DNA of 64,000 nucleotides from Anaerolineales bacterium (GTDB lineage Bacteria; Chloroflexota; Anaerolineae; Anaerolineales; UBA6663), in assembly GCA_020850595.1 (NCBI GenBank), contig JADZEK010000050.1:94687-158686 (forward strand), in the 5' to 3' direction. The notes under the pieces are model-generated. The model searched no databases. It was not told the DNA's origin and saw nothing but the letters and a program-made list of their open reading frames with translations. Below are positions 1-9,806 of the stretch, one piece after another (position 1 is the stretch's first letter; every line of letters starts with the position of its first letter). The position numbers were made by a program, and so were the translations under genes.

Positions 1-1
1 G

Positions 2-3000
2 ATCAAGCTGATCAGCGAAAGTGGGCTGCGTTTTGACGCCACGCGCAGCCAGCACGCTTCGCCCGCGGGTTTCCTGCGTGTGCCGCTGGTGCTGCCCGTG
101 GCCGGGCTGGTGCTGGTCTATACCATCGCCACGGTCTTTTCGGTCGCGCCGACCACCAGCCTGTACGGCTCGTATCAACGCTTGCAGGGCACCTTCACCA
201 CCTTCTCCTACCTGGTGCTCTTCGGGGTGCTGGCCGCCAACCTGCGGCGGCGGGCGCAGATCGAGCGCGCCGTCACGCTCGTCATCGTATGCAGCCTGCC
301 GGCGGGGCTGTACGGCATCCTCCAGCACTATCGGCTCGACCCACTACCCTGGGGCGGCGACACCACCGCTCGCGTGACCGGCAGCATGGGCAACGCCATC
401 TTCCTGGCGGCTTACCTGATCATGACCGCGCCGGTGGCCCTCGGGCGGGTGGTCACCTCGTTCCACGGCATTCTCACCGACGAAGACCCCAAGCGTCTGC
501 CCTTCAACGTCGCCCGCGCCGCCATTTACATCTTCATCTTCGCCGTCAACCTGGTCGCCATCTGGTTCACCAGCAGCCGCGGCCCGTGGCTGGGCTTGCT
601 GGCCGGGTTTTTCGTCTTCGTGGTGCTGCTCTCGCTGCACTGGAAGGCGCGCAGCCTCACCCTGGCGACCATCGGCGTCGCGGCCCTGCTGGCCGTCTTC
701 CTGGTCGTGCTCAACATTCCCAACGGTCCGCTGCAGAGCGTGCGGCAAATGCCCGGCATCGGCCGCCTGGGCGAGGTGTTTGAGACCGAGGGCGGCACCG
801 GCCGCGTGCGCGTGCTCATTTGGGAAGGCATCATCAATCTGATCACGCCGCACGCGCCGCTGCAGTTCCCCGATGGCGCCGCCGATCAGTGGAACGCCAT
901 CCGCCCGCTCATTGGCTATGGCCCCGAGGCGCTCTACGTCGCCTACAACCGCTTCTACCCGCCCGACCTGGCGCACTACGAAGCCCGCAACGCTTCACCC
1001 GACCGTTCGCACAACGAGACCTTCGACGCGCTGGCCTTCACCGGGCTGCTGGGCCTGGCCGTCTACTTGATGCTGTTCGTGGCGGTCTTCTATTACGCCC
1101 TGAAATGGCTCGGCCTCATCACCAGCGCCACGCGCCGCAACGTCTTCCTGGCGCTCGTGCTCGGCGGCGGCGCGCTCATGACCGTGGGTTTTGCCGTCTG
1201 GCAGGGGCCGGAGTTCATCGGCGTCGGCCTGCCCTTCGGCATGCTGCTGGGGCTGATCGCCTTCCTGACGCTGTATGCGCTGGTCGGCCTGCCGCGCGAA
1301 CAAGCTGTTGACAACCAGGCCGTCAGCGCCGCCGAGCCGTGGCGCGCCATCCTGCTCATCGGCCTGTTCTCGGCCATCGTCGCGCACTTCACCGAAATCC
1401 ACTTCGGCATCGCCATCGTCTCCACCCGCACGCACTTCTGGATCTATGCCGGGCTGATGCTGGTGCTGGGCTTCATCCTGCCCAGGCGCGTGGCGGCGGC
1501 CGAGCCGGCCGGCGTGGAGGAAACCCCCGCCCGGCTGCGCCGGCGCGGCCGCACGGCCACGCGCCTGGCCGTTGCGCCCGAAGCGCCCCGTTCCACCGCC
1601 GAGCAGTGGGGGCCGGTGCTGGTCGGCGCGCTGCTCATCACCCTGGTGCTGGTGACGCTGGGCTTCGACTTCATGACCAATAACAACCGCTCGACCCAGG
1701 CCGGGCGGATCATGATTAACGCGCTGACCACCCTGCCCTCGGCTGAGGGCGGCACGCCTTCCTACGGCATTCTGGGCCTGTTCGCCGTCACCTGGCTGGC
1801 GGGCGGCGCGCTGATCTTACTCGAAGAGCCGCAGACTATGCGCGGTCGCAACCTGTGGAGCACGCTGGCCGCCGGGCTGCTGCTCGCGCTCATCCTGGCC
1901 CTCATCGGCCTGATCGCCATCACCTCGCATCTGGCGGCTATCGCCGGCATCGCGCCCACCAACCTGGATGAACTGATCGCCTCGGCCAACTCAGTCGCGG
2001 GGACGCTCACGGTCTTCTATGGGCTGGCCGGGCTGATGGTGCTCGGCCTGGCGGCGGCGCTGGTGGTCGAGGCGCCGCTGGTCAGCGCCGGGCGCGGCGG
2101 CGCGCGCGGCCGGGGGCAGGCCAACCGCTCACCGTTGGCGATTGTGGCCTACGTCGGGCTGCCGTTCCTGGCCGTGCTCAGCACCGTCTTCCTCAACATG
2201 CAGGTCGTCCAGGCCGACGTGATCTACAAGACCGGCCTGCAATTCGACGACGGCGGCCAGCCGCAAGCCGCCGTGCCGCTGTTCCAGCGCGCCCTGGCGC
2301 TGGCCCCCGGCGAGGACTACTATTACCTGTTCCTGGGCCGCGCTTACCTCAACGCCACCAACGCCATCACCGACACCGTCCAGCGCGACGCCATCTTGAC
2401 CGACGCCGAGCAGCAGCTCATGGCGGCGCGGCGGCTCAACCCGCTCAACACCGACCACACCGCCAACCTGGCCCGCCTCAACCGGCGCTGGGCCGAGCTG
2501 AGCAGCGACAGCCTGCGCGCGCAGCGCACCACCAACGCCGAAGGTTATTACGCCCAAGCGGTGCTGCTCAGCCCGAACAATGCCGGCCTGTGGAACGAGT
2601 GGGCCGCGCTGCTCTTCCAGGTGAAGGGCGACGCCGCCGCGGCTCAGCAGAAGATTGACCAGTCGTTCGCGCTGGACCGCGAGTTCGATCAGACCTACCA
2701 GCTGCAGGGCGACCTGTACGCCTGGCAAGCCCAACAGACCAGCGCCGATACGCCCGAAGGCCAGGCGCAGCAGCAGGCGTTCTACCAGCAGGCGGCGGAG
2801 GCCTACCAGGCGGGCATCACCCTGGTGGAGGGCCGCAACCAGGGCAACGGCGCGCTGCGCCTCAGCCTGGCCTCGGTGCTAGTCGCGGCCGGCAAGCTGC
2901 CCGAAGGCATCGCCGCCTACCAGGCCGCCCTGGCGAAAAACGACACCGGCGCGTACCCGCCCTGGCAAGTTTACGTCGCCATCTCGCAGCTTTATACCCA

Positions 3001-3115
3001 ACTGGGCGACCCGACCCAGGCGCGCGCCAACGCCGACCTGGCGCTGCAGGCCGCGCCCGAAGGTGACAAGCCCAGTGTTCAAGCCTGGATTGACCAGTTA
3101 GCTACCCAACCCTAA
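2..3115 (+). CDS. O-antigen ligase/polymerase-like membrane protein with C-terminal TPR repeats (5' partial)
   Basis: The frame is open from the first bases of the window, so the true start lies upstream; the first in-frame start visible is a GTG at 80. About 1,037 residues are seen. The first half is a run of hydrophobic helices like those of Wzy/WaaL O-antigen ligase-polymerases, including the family-type loop [19 protein letters not shown] near residue 335. After a charged linker (around 490-520) comes a second helix block, and the last 300 or so residues are TPR-like helical repeats beginning near [20 protein letters not shown]. Known relatives transfer or polymerise lipid-linked glycans at the outer face of the membrane; the TPR part is likely a protein-interaction module. 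The substrate cannot be told. The stop is followed at once by the ribosome binding site of the cyclophilin gene, so the two may be co-transcribed. Confidence 0.8.
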   Translation: MKLISESGLRFDATRSQHASPAGFLRVPLVLPVAGLVLVYTIATVFSVAPTTSLYGSYQRLQGTFTTFSYLVLFGVLAANLRRRAQIERAVTLVIVCSLPAGLYGILQHYRLDPLPWGGDTTARVTGSMGNAIFLAAYLIMTAPVALGRVVTSFHGILTDEDPKRLPFNVARAAIYIFIFAVNLVAIWFTSSRGPWLGLLAGFFVFVVLLSLHWKARSLTLATIGVAALLAVFLVVLNIPNGPLQSVRQMPGIGRLGEVFETEGGTGRVRVLIWEGIINLITPHAPLQFPDGAADQWNAIRPLIGYGPEALYVAYNRFYPPDLAHYEARNASPDRSHNETFDALAFTGLLGLAVYLMLFVAVFYYALKWLGLITSATRRNVFLALVLGGGALMTVGFAVWQGPEFIGVGLPFGMLLGLIAFLTLYALVGLPREQAVDNQAVSAAEPWRAILLIGLFSAIVAHFTEIHFGIAIVSTRTHFWIYAGLMLVLGFILPRRVAAAEPAGVEETPARLRRRGRTATRLAVAPEAPRSTAEQWGPVLVGALLITLVLVTLGFDFMTNNNRSTQAGRIMINALTTLPSAEGGTPSYGILGLFAVTWLAGGALILLEEPQTMRGRNLWSTLAAGLLLALILALIGLIAITSHLAAIAGIAPTNLDELIASANSVAGTLTVFYGLAGLMVLGLAAALVVEAPLVSAGRGGARGRGQANRSPLAIVAYVGLPFLAVLSTVFLNMQVVQADVIYKTGLQFDDGGQPQAAVPLFQRALALAPGEDYYYLFLGRAYLNATNAITDTVQRDAILTDAEQQLMAARRLNPLNTDHTANLARLNRRWAELSSDSLRAQRTTNAEGYYAQAVLLSPNNAGLWNEWAALLFQVKGDAAAAQQKIDQSFALDREFDQTYQLQGDLYAWQAQQTSADTPEGQAQQQAFYQQAAEAYQAGITLVEGRNQGNGALRLSLASVLVAAGKLPEGIAAYQAALAKNDTGAYPPWQVYVAISQLYTQLGDPTQARANADLALQAAPEGDKPSVQAWIDQLATQP

Positions 3116-3128
3116 GGAGTCCCAACGT

Positions 3129-3635
<507 letters not shown>

Positions 3636-3645
3636 CCGGCCCAGA

Positions 3646-3679
3646 CCGGGGGCTGGAGGCAGCGCGCCCCAGCCCCCGG
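3646..3679. terminator. GC-rich hairpin between cyclophilin and VTT genes
   Basis: An 11-bp perfect stem (CCGGGGGCTGG / CCAGCCCCCGG) with a 12-base loop starts 10 bases after the cyclophilin stop. No T-run follows, so termination may be weak. The next gene starts 12 bases after the hairpin and has no clear Shine-Dalgarno site. Confidence 0.45.
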
Positions 3680-3690
3680 CCGGCTGCCCC

Positions 3691-4296
3691 ATGACCGCCC
3701 AATCTCCCCAGCCGGCCGGTTCCCCCGCGCCCACGCCCCCCGCCAGGCGGCCGGTCAACTGGCGCTTGCAGCTCACGCGCCTTGCGGTGCTGGTTTTCGT
3801 CATTCTGTTGACCGTGTGGATTTACACCCTGGGCGACAAGACCGCCGGGCTGGCCGCCTATGGCTATCCGGGCATCTTCGTCCTGTCTATCCTGGCTAAC
3901 GCCACCATTGTGCTGCCCGCGCCAGGGCTGCTGCTGGTGGCCGCGTTCGCCGGCAAGCTCTCATGGGTCGGCGTAGGGCTGGCGGCGGGCGCGGGGGCCA
4001 CGTTGGGCGAGCTATCCGGCTACCTGGCGGGCTTTAGCGGCCAGGCCATCATCGAGAACCAGGCACTGTACGACCGGTTTGAGCGGTATATGAAGACGTA
4101 CGGCGGATTGACCATCACCGTGCTGGCCTTTCTGCCGCTGCCAGTCTTCGATTTGGCCGGCGTGGCGGCCGGCGCGCTGCGCATGCATGTGCTCAAGTTC
4201 ATCGGTTGGTGTTTTCTTGGGAAACTGCCTAAAATGCTGCTCATCGCGTATGCGGGGGCATATTCGATTGGTTGGATTACGCAGTTCATCAAATAG
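3691..4296 (+). CDS. VTT-domain (DedA/TVP38-like) membrane protein
   Basis: A 201-residue integral membrane protein with a proline-rich cytoplasmic N-terminus (about 25 residues), a first helix (LAVLVFVILLTVWIY), then a VTT-type core: YPGIFVLSILANATIVLPAP, the glycine-rich GAGATLGELSGYLAG stretch, and a C-terminal helix pair around PVFDLAGVAAGALRM. VTT/DedA proteins are thought to flip or move lipids such as undecaprenyl phosphate or phosphatidylethanolamine, which would fit the upstream O-antigen-type gene, but the substrate here is inference. The start is the ATG at 3691; no Shine-Dalgarno site is evident. Confidence 0.8.
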   Translation: MTAQSPQPAGSPAPTPPARRPVNWRLQLTRLAVLVFVILLTVWIYTLGDKTAGLAAYGYPGIFVLSILANATIVLPAPGLLLVAAFAGKLSWVGVGLAAGAGATLGELSGYLAGFSGQAIIENQALYDRFERYMKTYGGLTITVLAFLPLPVFDLAGVAAGALRMHVLKFIGWCFLGKLPKMLLIAYAGAYSIGWITQFIK

Positions 4297-4392
4297 CGCC
4301 CCCGCCGGCGCGCGGCCCGGGGCAGGCGCCCGGCCCTTACACACCCACCGCCTCCCAGCGCGCCCGCCGCTGCCCGCACTCACTCAACCGTT

Positions 4393-5343
4393 ATGGCCTC
4401 CGCCACACCCACCTCGGGCCATGTGCTGCTCATTGACGACGATGAGATCACCTTGCGGCTGCTCAAGGTGAACCTGGAGCGCGCCGGCTACAGCGTGGCG
4501 CTCACCCGCACCGGCGCGGACGGGCTAGCCTACGCCCGCCAAAACTCACCCGACCTGGTGCTCACCGACGCGCTGCTGCCCGATATGCGCGGCCTGCAAG
4601 TGTGCGCCCTGCTGTTGGAAGACAGCCGCACGCGGCATATCCCGGTCGTGATGATGTCTAGCCAGGACAGCGCACGCGACCGCGTGGCCGCGCTGACGGC
4701 CGGCGCGGACGACTATGTCACCAAGCCGCTCGACTACTCGGAAGTCACGGCCCGCGTCGGCGCCCACATCCGGCGCGCCCATCTCAAGCCCACGCTCAAC
4801 CCGCTCACCGGCCTGCCCGGCAACCTGATGATTGACCACGAGATTCGCCGCCTGGTGGAGCCGGGGCGGCCACTCTTCGCCGTGCTGTATTGTGACTTCA
4901 ACAACTTCAAGGCCTATAACGACGTCTACGGTTTCCCGGCCGGCGACGAGGCCATTCGGCTGCTGGCGGGCACGGTGACCAAGGCCGTGGCCGAGCTGGG
5001 TAACCCGGCCGACTTCATCGGCCACGTGGGCGGCGACGACTTCGTGGTCATCACCACGCCCGACCGCTGTGACGCGCTGGCCCAGCGGCTGATCGCCGAC
5101 TTTGATCGGCAGGCGCCGAAGCTCTACAACCCCGGCGACCGGCGGCGCGGCTACCTGACCGCCAAGGATCGGCAGGGTATGATCAAAAAGTTCGCCCTGT
5201 TGGGGCTGGCCATCGCCATCGTGCACAACCAGCACCACCCCATCGGCAGCCACTGGGAGATCGGCGAGTTGGGCGCGGAGCTGAAGAGCTTTGCCAAGAC
5301 CCGCGGCGGCAGCGCCTATGTGAAGGACCAACGGCGTGCCTGA
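4393..5343 (+). CDS. Response regulator with REC and degenerate GGDEF domains
   Basis: 316 residues. Residues about 7-125 form a receiver domain with the acidic pair in LLIDDDE, the phosphoacceptor Asp in LVLTDALLPDMRG and the conserved Lys in YVTKPLD. Residues about 137-300 are GGDEF-like: it opens with NPLTGLPGNLMID and has the substrate-loop variant GGDDF in place of GGDEF. The inhibitory RxxD site five residues before it reads NPAD, so product inhibition by c-di-GMP is probably lost. The domain also carries an insertion around YNPGDRRRGYLTAKDRQGM. It may be a weak cyclase, a c-di-GMP or nucleotide receptor, or inactive. It overlaps the HEAT-repeat gene by 8 bases, so the two are translationally coupled. 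Confidence 0.85.
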   Translation: MASATPTSGHVLLIDDDEITLRLLKVNLERAGYSVALTRTGADGLAYARQNSPDLVLTDALLPDMRGLQVCALLLEDSRTRHIPVVMMSSQDSARDRVAALTAGADDYVTKPLDYSEVTARVGAHIRRAHLKPTLNPLTGLPGNLMIDHEIRRLVEPGRPLFAVLYCDFNNFKAYNDVYGFPAGDEAIRLLAGTVTKAVAELGNPADFIGHVGGDDFVVITTPDRCDALAQRLIADFDRQAPKLYNPGDRRRGYLTAKDRQGMIKKFALLGLAIAIVHNQHHPIGSHWEIGELGAELKSFAKTRGGSAYVKDQRRA

Positions 5344-7711
5344 GGCCGAGGCCGCCGCGCTCGCCGACCTGCTGGCGCCCGCCGCCGCCCACCGCCGCGA
5401 AGCCGCGTTGTTCCTGGCGGCTCACCCCAGCCCCGCAGCTTGCGCGGCGCTGCTGGCGGCGCTGGGTGACCCCGACCCGCAGGCGCACGAGGCTGTTATC
5501 CACGCCTTGGCGGCGCAGACCGCGCCCGAACGCATCGAGCGGCTGGTGGACATTTTGCGCGGCGACCAGCCCGGCCGGCGCAACGCCGCCCTGAGCAGCC
5601 TGATTGAGATCGGCGCGACTCGCCCCGCCGATTTGACCGATGCGCTGCGCCACCCAGCCGTGGAAGTGCGGCTGCACGTGGCCGAAGTGCTGGGCGACCT
5701 GCGCCACCCGGCCGGGGCCGCCGCCCTGACCGAACGGCTGGCCGACCTGCGCGAGCAGGCCAACGTGCGGCACGCCGCCGCCCAGGCGCTCGGCAAGATC
5801 GGCCACCAGGCCGCGCTGCCGGTGCTGGTGGAGGCCGCCGAGCAGGCTGAGTTCTGGGTGCGCTACTCGGCCATCGAGGCGTTGGGGCGGCTGGGCGACC
5901 CACGCGCCGTGCCGCCGCTGCTGGGACTACTGCGCCAGGATGCCTGGATGCGCCCCGCCACGGCGCAGGCGCTGGGCAGCATTGGCGCGGTGGAGGCCGT
6001 GCCCGACCTGGCCGCCGCGCTCGAGGACGCCGCGGAAGCCGTGCGCGCCGCCGCGGTGGAGGCGCTGTTGCGGATCGTGGTCGAGCCTGAGTCAGGCGCG
6101 GGGTTGCCGGCTGAAGCCCAGGCCGAAATCCGACGGCAGGTGCCCGTGACTCCGCTGCGCCGCGAGTTGGCCGCCGCGCGCGCCCCAACCAACGCCTACG
6201 CCGCCTACCTGCTCGGGTGGCTGGCCGCGCCGGAGGCCCTGCCCGACCTGGTGGAGGCGCTCGGCCAGGCCGACACCACCTTGCGCCACGCCGCGGTGGA
6301 GGCCGTCTTGCGCTACGGCGCCGAGGCCATTCCGGTCCTGCTGGCTGCGCTGGAGCGCCCGCAGCCGCTGCTGCGTGAGAACGCCGTGGAACTGCTCGGC
6401 ATGCAGGCCCAGGCGGCCGTCGTGCCCGCGCTGGTAGCCCGCCTGAACGACGACAGCCTGGCCGTGCGGCAGGCCGGCGTGCGCGCGCTCGGCACGCTGG
6501 GCGGCCCGGCCGCCTACGGCGGCTTGCTGCAAGCGCTGACCCGGCGCGACACCCGCGACACAGCGCTGGGCGTCATCGGCCAACTGCGCGACCCGGCCCT
6601 GGTGACCTACCTGCAAGACTACCTGCACGCCGATCTCAGCCCGGCCCGCGCCGCCGCGGCCCAGGCGCTGGCGCTGCTGGGCGACGAGAGCGCGGTGAGC
6701 ATCCTGCTCAACGCCACGCGTGAGACCGACCCCGGCGTGCGCCTGCCCGCCGCCGAGGCGCTGGGCCGCGTGCGCAGCAACCGCGCCGTGGCGGTGCTCA
6801 TCGAGGCCCTCAGCGACCGCGATTGGCTGGTGCGCCAGAAGGCGGTGGAGGCGTTGGGCAACATCCCAGACGGCCGCGCAGTTACCGCGCTACTGCCGCT
6901 GAGCGACGAGCCGGAATGGCGCGTGCGGCGGGCGCTGGTGTATGCGCTGGCGCAGGTGGGCGACAGCCGCGTGTTCGAGCCGCTGCGCGACCTGGCCCGC
7001 GACCCCAACCGGTGGGTGCGCCGCACGGTCATGGAGCAGGCCGCCCAGGTAGACGACGGCCGGGCGGCTGAGCTGCTGACCGCCGGCCTGAGCGACCCAG
7101 AGGACAGCGTGCGGCAGGCGGCGCTGCAGGCCCTGGGCCGGCGGCGCGAAGCCGGCGCGGCCCGCTCGGTGGCGCAGACGCTAGAGGACTCCCAACCGTA
7201 TGTGCGCCTGGCGGCGGTGCAGGCGCTGGCCCTGCTCGACCCGGCCCTGGCCTCGACCCAACTGCCGGTGCTGGCGCAGACCGACCCCGAAGCGGTGGTG
7301 CGGGAGGCGGCCGCCGATGCGCTGGGCGAGTTGGGGCTGCCCAGTGTGGTCGGCGCGCTCCAGCCGCTGCTGGGCGACCCGGCGGCCAATGTGCGCGAGC
7401 GGGCGGCGCAAGCTCTGGCGCTGCTGGGAATGCCCGAAGCGCTGGAGGCGCTCGTCGCCGCGCTGAAGCTGCCGGCCGCCCGGCCGCATTGCCTGACCCA
7501 ACTCGCGGCGCAGGGCGCCCCGGCCGTTGGCGCATTGCTGGCCGCCACCCGCTCGGCCGACCCCGAACAGCGCGCTGTGGCGGCTGAGGCCCTGGGCGCG
7601 TTGGGCCAAACCCTGGCCCGGCCGACGCTGCGGCTGCTGACGCGCGACCCGGATGCTCGGGTGCGCCACGCCGCCGATGCCGCGCTGACGGCCATGGGCG
7701 GGCACAGCTAG
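5336..7711 (+). CDS. HEAT-repeat (PBS-lyase-like) scaffold protein
   Basis: 791 residues made almost entirely of 30-35-residue HEAT/PBS-lyase-type helical repeats (recurring pattern VR.AA..ALG.LG.....LL..L), roughly 22-24 copies from end to end. There is no catalytic motif, signal peptide or membrane segment. Such solenoids act as protein-protein or protein-chromophore platforms. The GTG start at 5336 lies inside the end of the REC-GGDEF gene (8-base overlap), so it is probably a dedicated partner or output of that regulator; this is inferred from position only. An inverted repeat just after the stop can serve as terminator. Confidence 0.85.
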   Translation: MPEAEAAALADLLAPAAAHRREAALFLAAHPSPAACAALLAALGDPDPQAHEAVIHALAAQTAPERIERLVDILRGDQPGRRNAALSSLIEIGATRPADLTDALRHPAVEVRLHVAEVLGDLRHPAGAAALTERLADLREQANVRHAAAQALGKIGHQAALPVLVEAAEQAEFWVRYSAIEALGRLGDPRAVPPLLGLLRQDAWMRPATAQALGSIGAVEAVPDLAAALEDAAEAVRAAAVEALLRIVVEPESGAGLPAEAQAEIRRQVPVTPLRRELAAARAPTNAYAAYLLGWLAAPEALPDLVEALGQADTTLRHAAVEAVLRYGAEAIPVLLAALERPQPLLRENAVELLGMQAQAAVVPALVARLNDDSLAVRQAGVRALGTLGGPAAYGGLLQALTRRDTRDTALGVIGQLRDPALVTYLQDYLHADLSPARAAAAQALALLGDESAVSILLNATRETDPGVRLPAAEALGRVRSNRAVAVLIEALSDRDWLVRQKAVEALGNIPDGRAVTALLPLSDEPEWRVRRALVYALAQVGDSRVFEPLRDLARDPNRWVRRTVMEQAAQVDDGRAAELLTAGLSDPEDSVRQAALQALGRRREAGAARSVAQTLEDSQPYVRLAAVQALALLDPALASTQLPVLAQTDPEAVVREAAADALGELGLPSVVGALQPLLGDPAANVRERAAQALALLGMPEALEALVAALKLPAARPHCLTQLAAQGAPAVGALLAATRSADPEQRAVAAEALGALGQTLARPTLRLLTRDPDARVRHAADAALTAMGGHS

Positions 7712-7744
7712 CGGCTGGTGCGCCGGGCGCCGCGGGCGAATCGA

Positions 7745-7772
7745 AAGAGCCGGGCTTGCCCGCCCGGCTCTT
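7745..7772. terminator. Bidirectional terminator between convergent HEAT and menC genes
   Basis: A perfect 11-bp stem AAGAGCCGGGC / GCCCGGCTCTT with a 6-base loop lies between the stops of two convergent genes. The stem edges give a short T-run on each strand. Confidence 0.7.
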
Positions 7773-7788
7773 CTGATTGCGGCGACGG

Positions 7789-8901
7789 TTAGCCGGGCCG
7801 GTAGGTCTGCCGCCGGAGTGTGAGGCGCTGGATAACGTCTTCGCGCACGTGGACGCCCAGGCCGGGGCCGGTGGGCACCGAGAGCGTGCTGTCGGGGTTG
7901 AGCACAAAGGCCGGGTCCACCACATCTTCGGGGAAGTAGCGGGCCGAGGCCGAGATGTCGCCCGGGAGGGTGAACCCCGGCAGCGAGGCCACGGCCACGT
8001 TCCCGGCGCGGCCGATGCCGGTCTCCAGCATTCCGCCCATCCACACGGGCACGTCGCGCTCCCGGCAATAGTCGTGGATGCGCACGGCTTCGTGCAGGCC
8101 GCCAACGCGCCCCGGCTTGATGTTGATGATGCGGCAAGCGCCCAGCTCGAGCGCCCAGCGGGCGTGCTCCACGGAGTGAATACTCTCATCCAGGCACACG
8201 GCCGTCTTCAGGCGCGGCTGAAGTTTGGCGTGGTCAATGATGTCGTCTTGCGCCAGCGGCTGCTCGAGCAGCAGCAGGTCAAAGGCATCCAGCTCGGCCA
8301 GGTGATCGGCGTCTTTGAGGCGGTAGACTGAGTTGCCGTCTACTTGCAGCAGCAGGCGCGGATGGGCCTGGCGGACGGCGGCGGTGTCGCCTACGTCGCG
8401 GCCGGGCTTGATTTTGAGCTTGATGCGCTGATACCCTTGCACCAGGTAGCCGTCTACCACCTCGACCAGCTTCTCAGGGCTGGCCTGGATGCCGACCGAC
8501 ACGCCGACCCGCACGCGATCGCCCTGGCCCCCCAGCAGCGACTGGAGCGAGCGGCCCTGCCGCTGCCCAAACATATCCCAGAGGGCCAGTTCCATGCCGG
8601 CCTTGGCCATGTTGTGGCCGCTGATAAAGGCCACGGCCGCGCGGTATTGCGGCACGTCTGGCAAGTCGGCGGCGAGCACGGCGGGCACGATGAAATCTTC
8701 AAGGATGTGCCAGTTGGTTTTGGTGGTCTCGTATGAGTAGCCGACGTTCTGCCCGGCCACGCACTCACCCCAGGCGGTTAGCCCGTCCGCTTGCAGGCGC
8801 ACGAGCACGCATTCGCGGTCAAGCTCGACCCAGCGCGAGGTCTGGAAGGGCGTGACGTAGGGGAGTTTAATGTGGATGAGGTCTACTGTGTCAATTTTCA
8901 T
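7789..8901 (-). CDS. menC: o-succinylbenzoate synthase / N-acylamino acid racemase (enolase superfamily)
   Basis: 370 residues, the usual length for the OSBS/NSAR subgroup. The enolase fold residues are all visible: the KxK pair in RIKLKIKPG, metal ligands in LLQVDGNSVY, LLLLEQPLA and AVCLDES, and the second catalytic Lys in IINIKPGRVGG, followed by WMGGMLETGIGRA. Members make o-succinylbenzoate for menaquinone and/or racemise N-succinylamino acids. No other men gene is in the window, and the gene directly upstream encodes a GNAT acyltransferase, an arrangement known for NSAR-based conversion of D- to L-amino acids. NSAR activity therefore seems at least as likely as OSBS. The start ATG follows the GNAT stop by 2 bases, so the two genes are tightly coupled. 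Confidence 0.88.
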   Translation of the reverse strand: MKIDTVDLIHIKLPYVTPFQTSRWVELDRECVLVRLQADGLTAWGECVAGQNVGYSYETTKTNWHILEDFIVPAVLAADLPDVPQYRAAVAFISGHNMAKAGMELALWDMFGQRQGRSLQSLLGGQGDRVRVGVSVGIQASPEKLVEVVDGYLVQGYQRIKLKIKPGRDVGDTAAVRQAHPRLLLQVDGNSVYRLKDADHLAELDAFDLLLLEQPLAQDDIIDHAKLQPRLKTAVCLDESIHSVEHARWALELGACRIINIKPGRVGGLHEAVRIHDYCRERDVPVWMGGMLETGIGRAGNVAVASLPGFTLPGDISASARYFPEDVVDPAFVLNPDSTLSVPTGPGLGVHVREDVIQRLTLRRQTYRPG

Positions 8902-8903
8902 GG

Positions 8904-9803
8904 CTAGATTTCGGTGAACTCGAGGCGCGGGCCGCCGCCGGAGAGCGCGTAGAACGACCGGGGCCGCCCGTCCACCTGCTCGTGGAAGAAATCGGTGACG
9001 AGGTAGCCCTGGCTGAAGGCGGCCTCGAACAAGTCGCGGGTGTGGGCGCGCCAGGCCTGGGCCAGGCCCAGGTCGCGCGCTTTAAGGGCCTGAAAGTCGC
9101 TGGGGATTTCGAGCAGGGCCAGCGTGCCGGCGGGCGCAGCGGGCCGGTCGCTGGGCCGTGGGCTGCCATCTGGCCCGACCGTGGCGGGGTTGAGCACGGC
9201 GGCCCCGGCGGCGGTGAACGAGTGGAGCACGAGCGGCAGGCGCTGACCGAACAGGCGCTCTTTCACCCGGGCCGAGGTGATCCACCACTCCACCTGAAAG
9301 CGGTCGGAAGGCAGGCCGCGGTTGAGGCGGTCGTGCATCTCACCATAGACCGCGCGCTTATAGGTGTTGCAGACCCCGCCGAGCTGGGCGATGTTCAGGT
9401 GCGCGTTGCGCGACTCGAGTGGATCGTAGGTCCAGGTGATGAGGCGCACGCCCTGCACGTTGACGTAGTCGCGCTGGGTGAGCTTGAGCTGGTAGCCGAC
9501 GTGCTGGCCGCGGTACTGCGGCAGCACGCCGAGCATGTGCGAGCAGTGCTTCAGCCGCGCCAGTGCCGGGCGGCTGGGCTGCTCCTCGTCGGTGCCAAGG
9601 AACCCAAGCAGAAAACCCACCATCTGAAGGCCGTGGAAGGCGCCCAGCGCCAGGCCGCCGTTGTGAGCGATGGTCGTCAGCAGGTGCAGCGGCACGATGT
9701 CAAGTTCGGAACCGGGCCACACGGCGCGCTGCACGGCCTCCGCTTCACGAAACTCGTCGAGCGTGGTCAGCGGGCGAATGGTGATGATGGGTTGGTCGCT
9801 CAT
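8904..9803 (-). CDS. GNAT-family acyltransferase (COG3375-like), partner of menC/NSAR
   Basis: 299 residues. The GNAT acetyl-CoA-type loop is around HMLGVLPQYRGQHVGYQLK (V..QYRG..VGYQL), preceded by GALGAFHGLQMVGFLLGF-like strands and followed by ITWTYDPLESRNAHLNIAQLG, a signature I associate with the GNAT proteins encoded next to NSAR genes. The C-terminal third is less conserved. In Geobacillus, a GNAT enzyme beside NSAR was described as a succinyl-CoA:D-amino acid N-succinyltransferase; the same role is inferred here. It lies between the SDR gene (3-base gap) and menC (2-base gap), clearly one operon. Confidence 0.85.
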   Translation of the reverse strand: MSDQPIITIRPLTTLDEFREAEAVQRAVWPGSELDIVPLHLLTTIAHNGGLALGAFHGLQMVGFLLGFLGTDEEQPSRPALARLKHCSHMLGVLPQYRGQHVGYQLKLTQRDYVNVQGVRLITWTYDPLESRNAHLNIAQLGGVCNTYKRAVYGEMHDRLNRGLPSDRFQVEWWITSARVKERLFGQRLPLVLHSFTAAGAAVLNPATVGPDGSPRPSDRPAAPAGTLALLEIPSDFQALKARDLGLAQAWRAHTRDLFEAAFSQGYLVTDFFHEQVDGRPRSFYALSGGGPRLEFTEI

Positions 9804-9806
9804 GCC

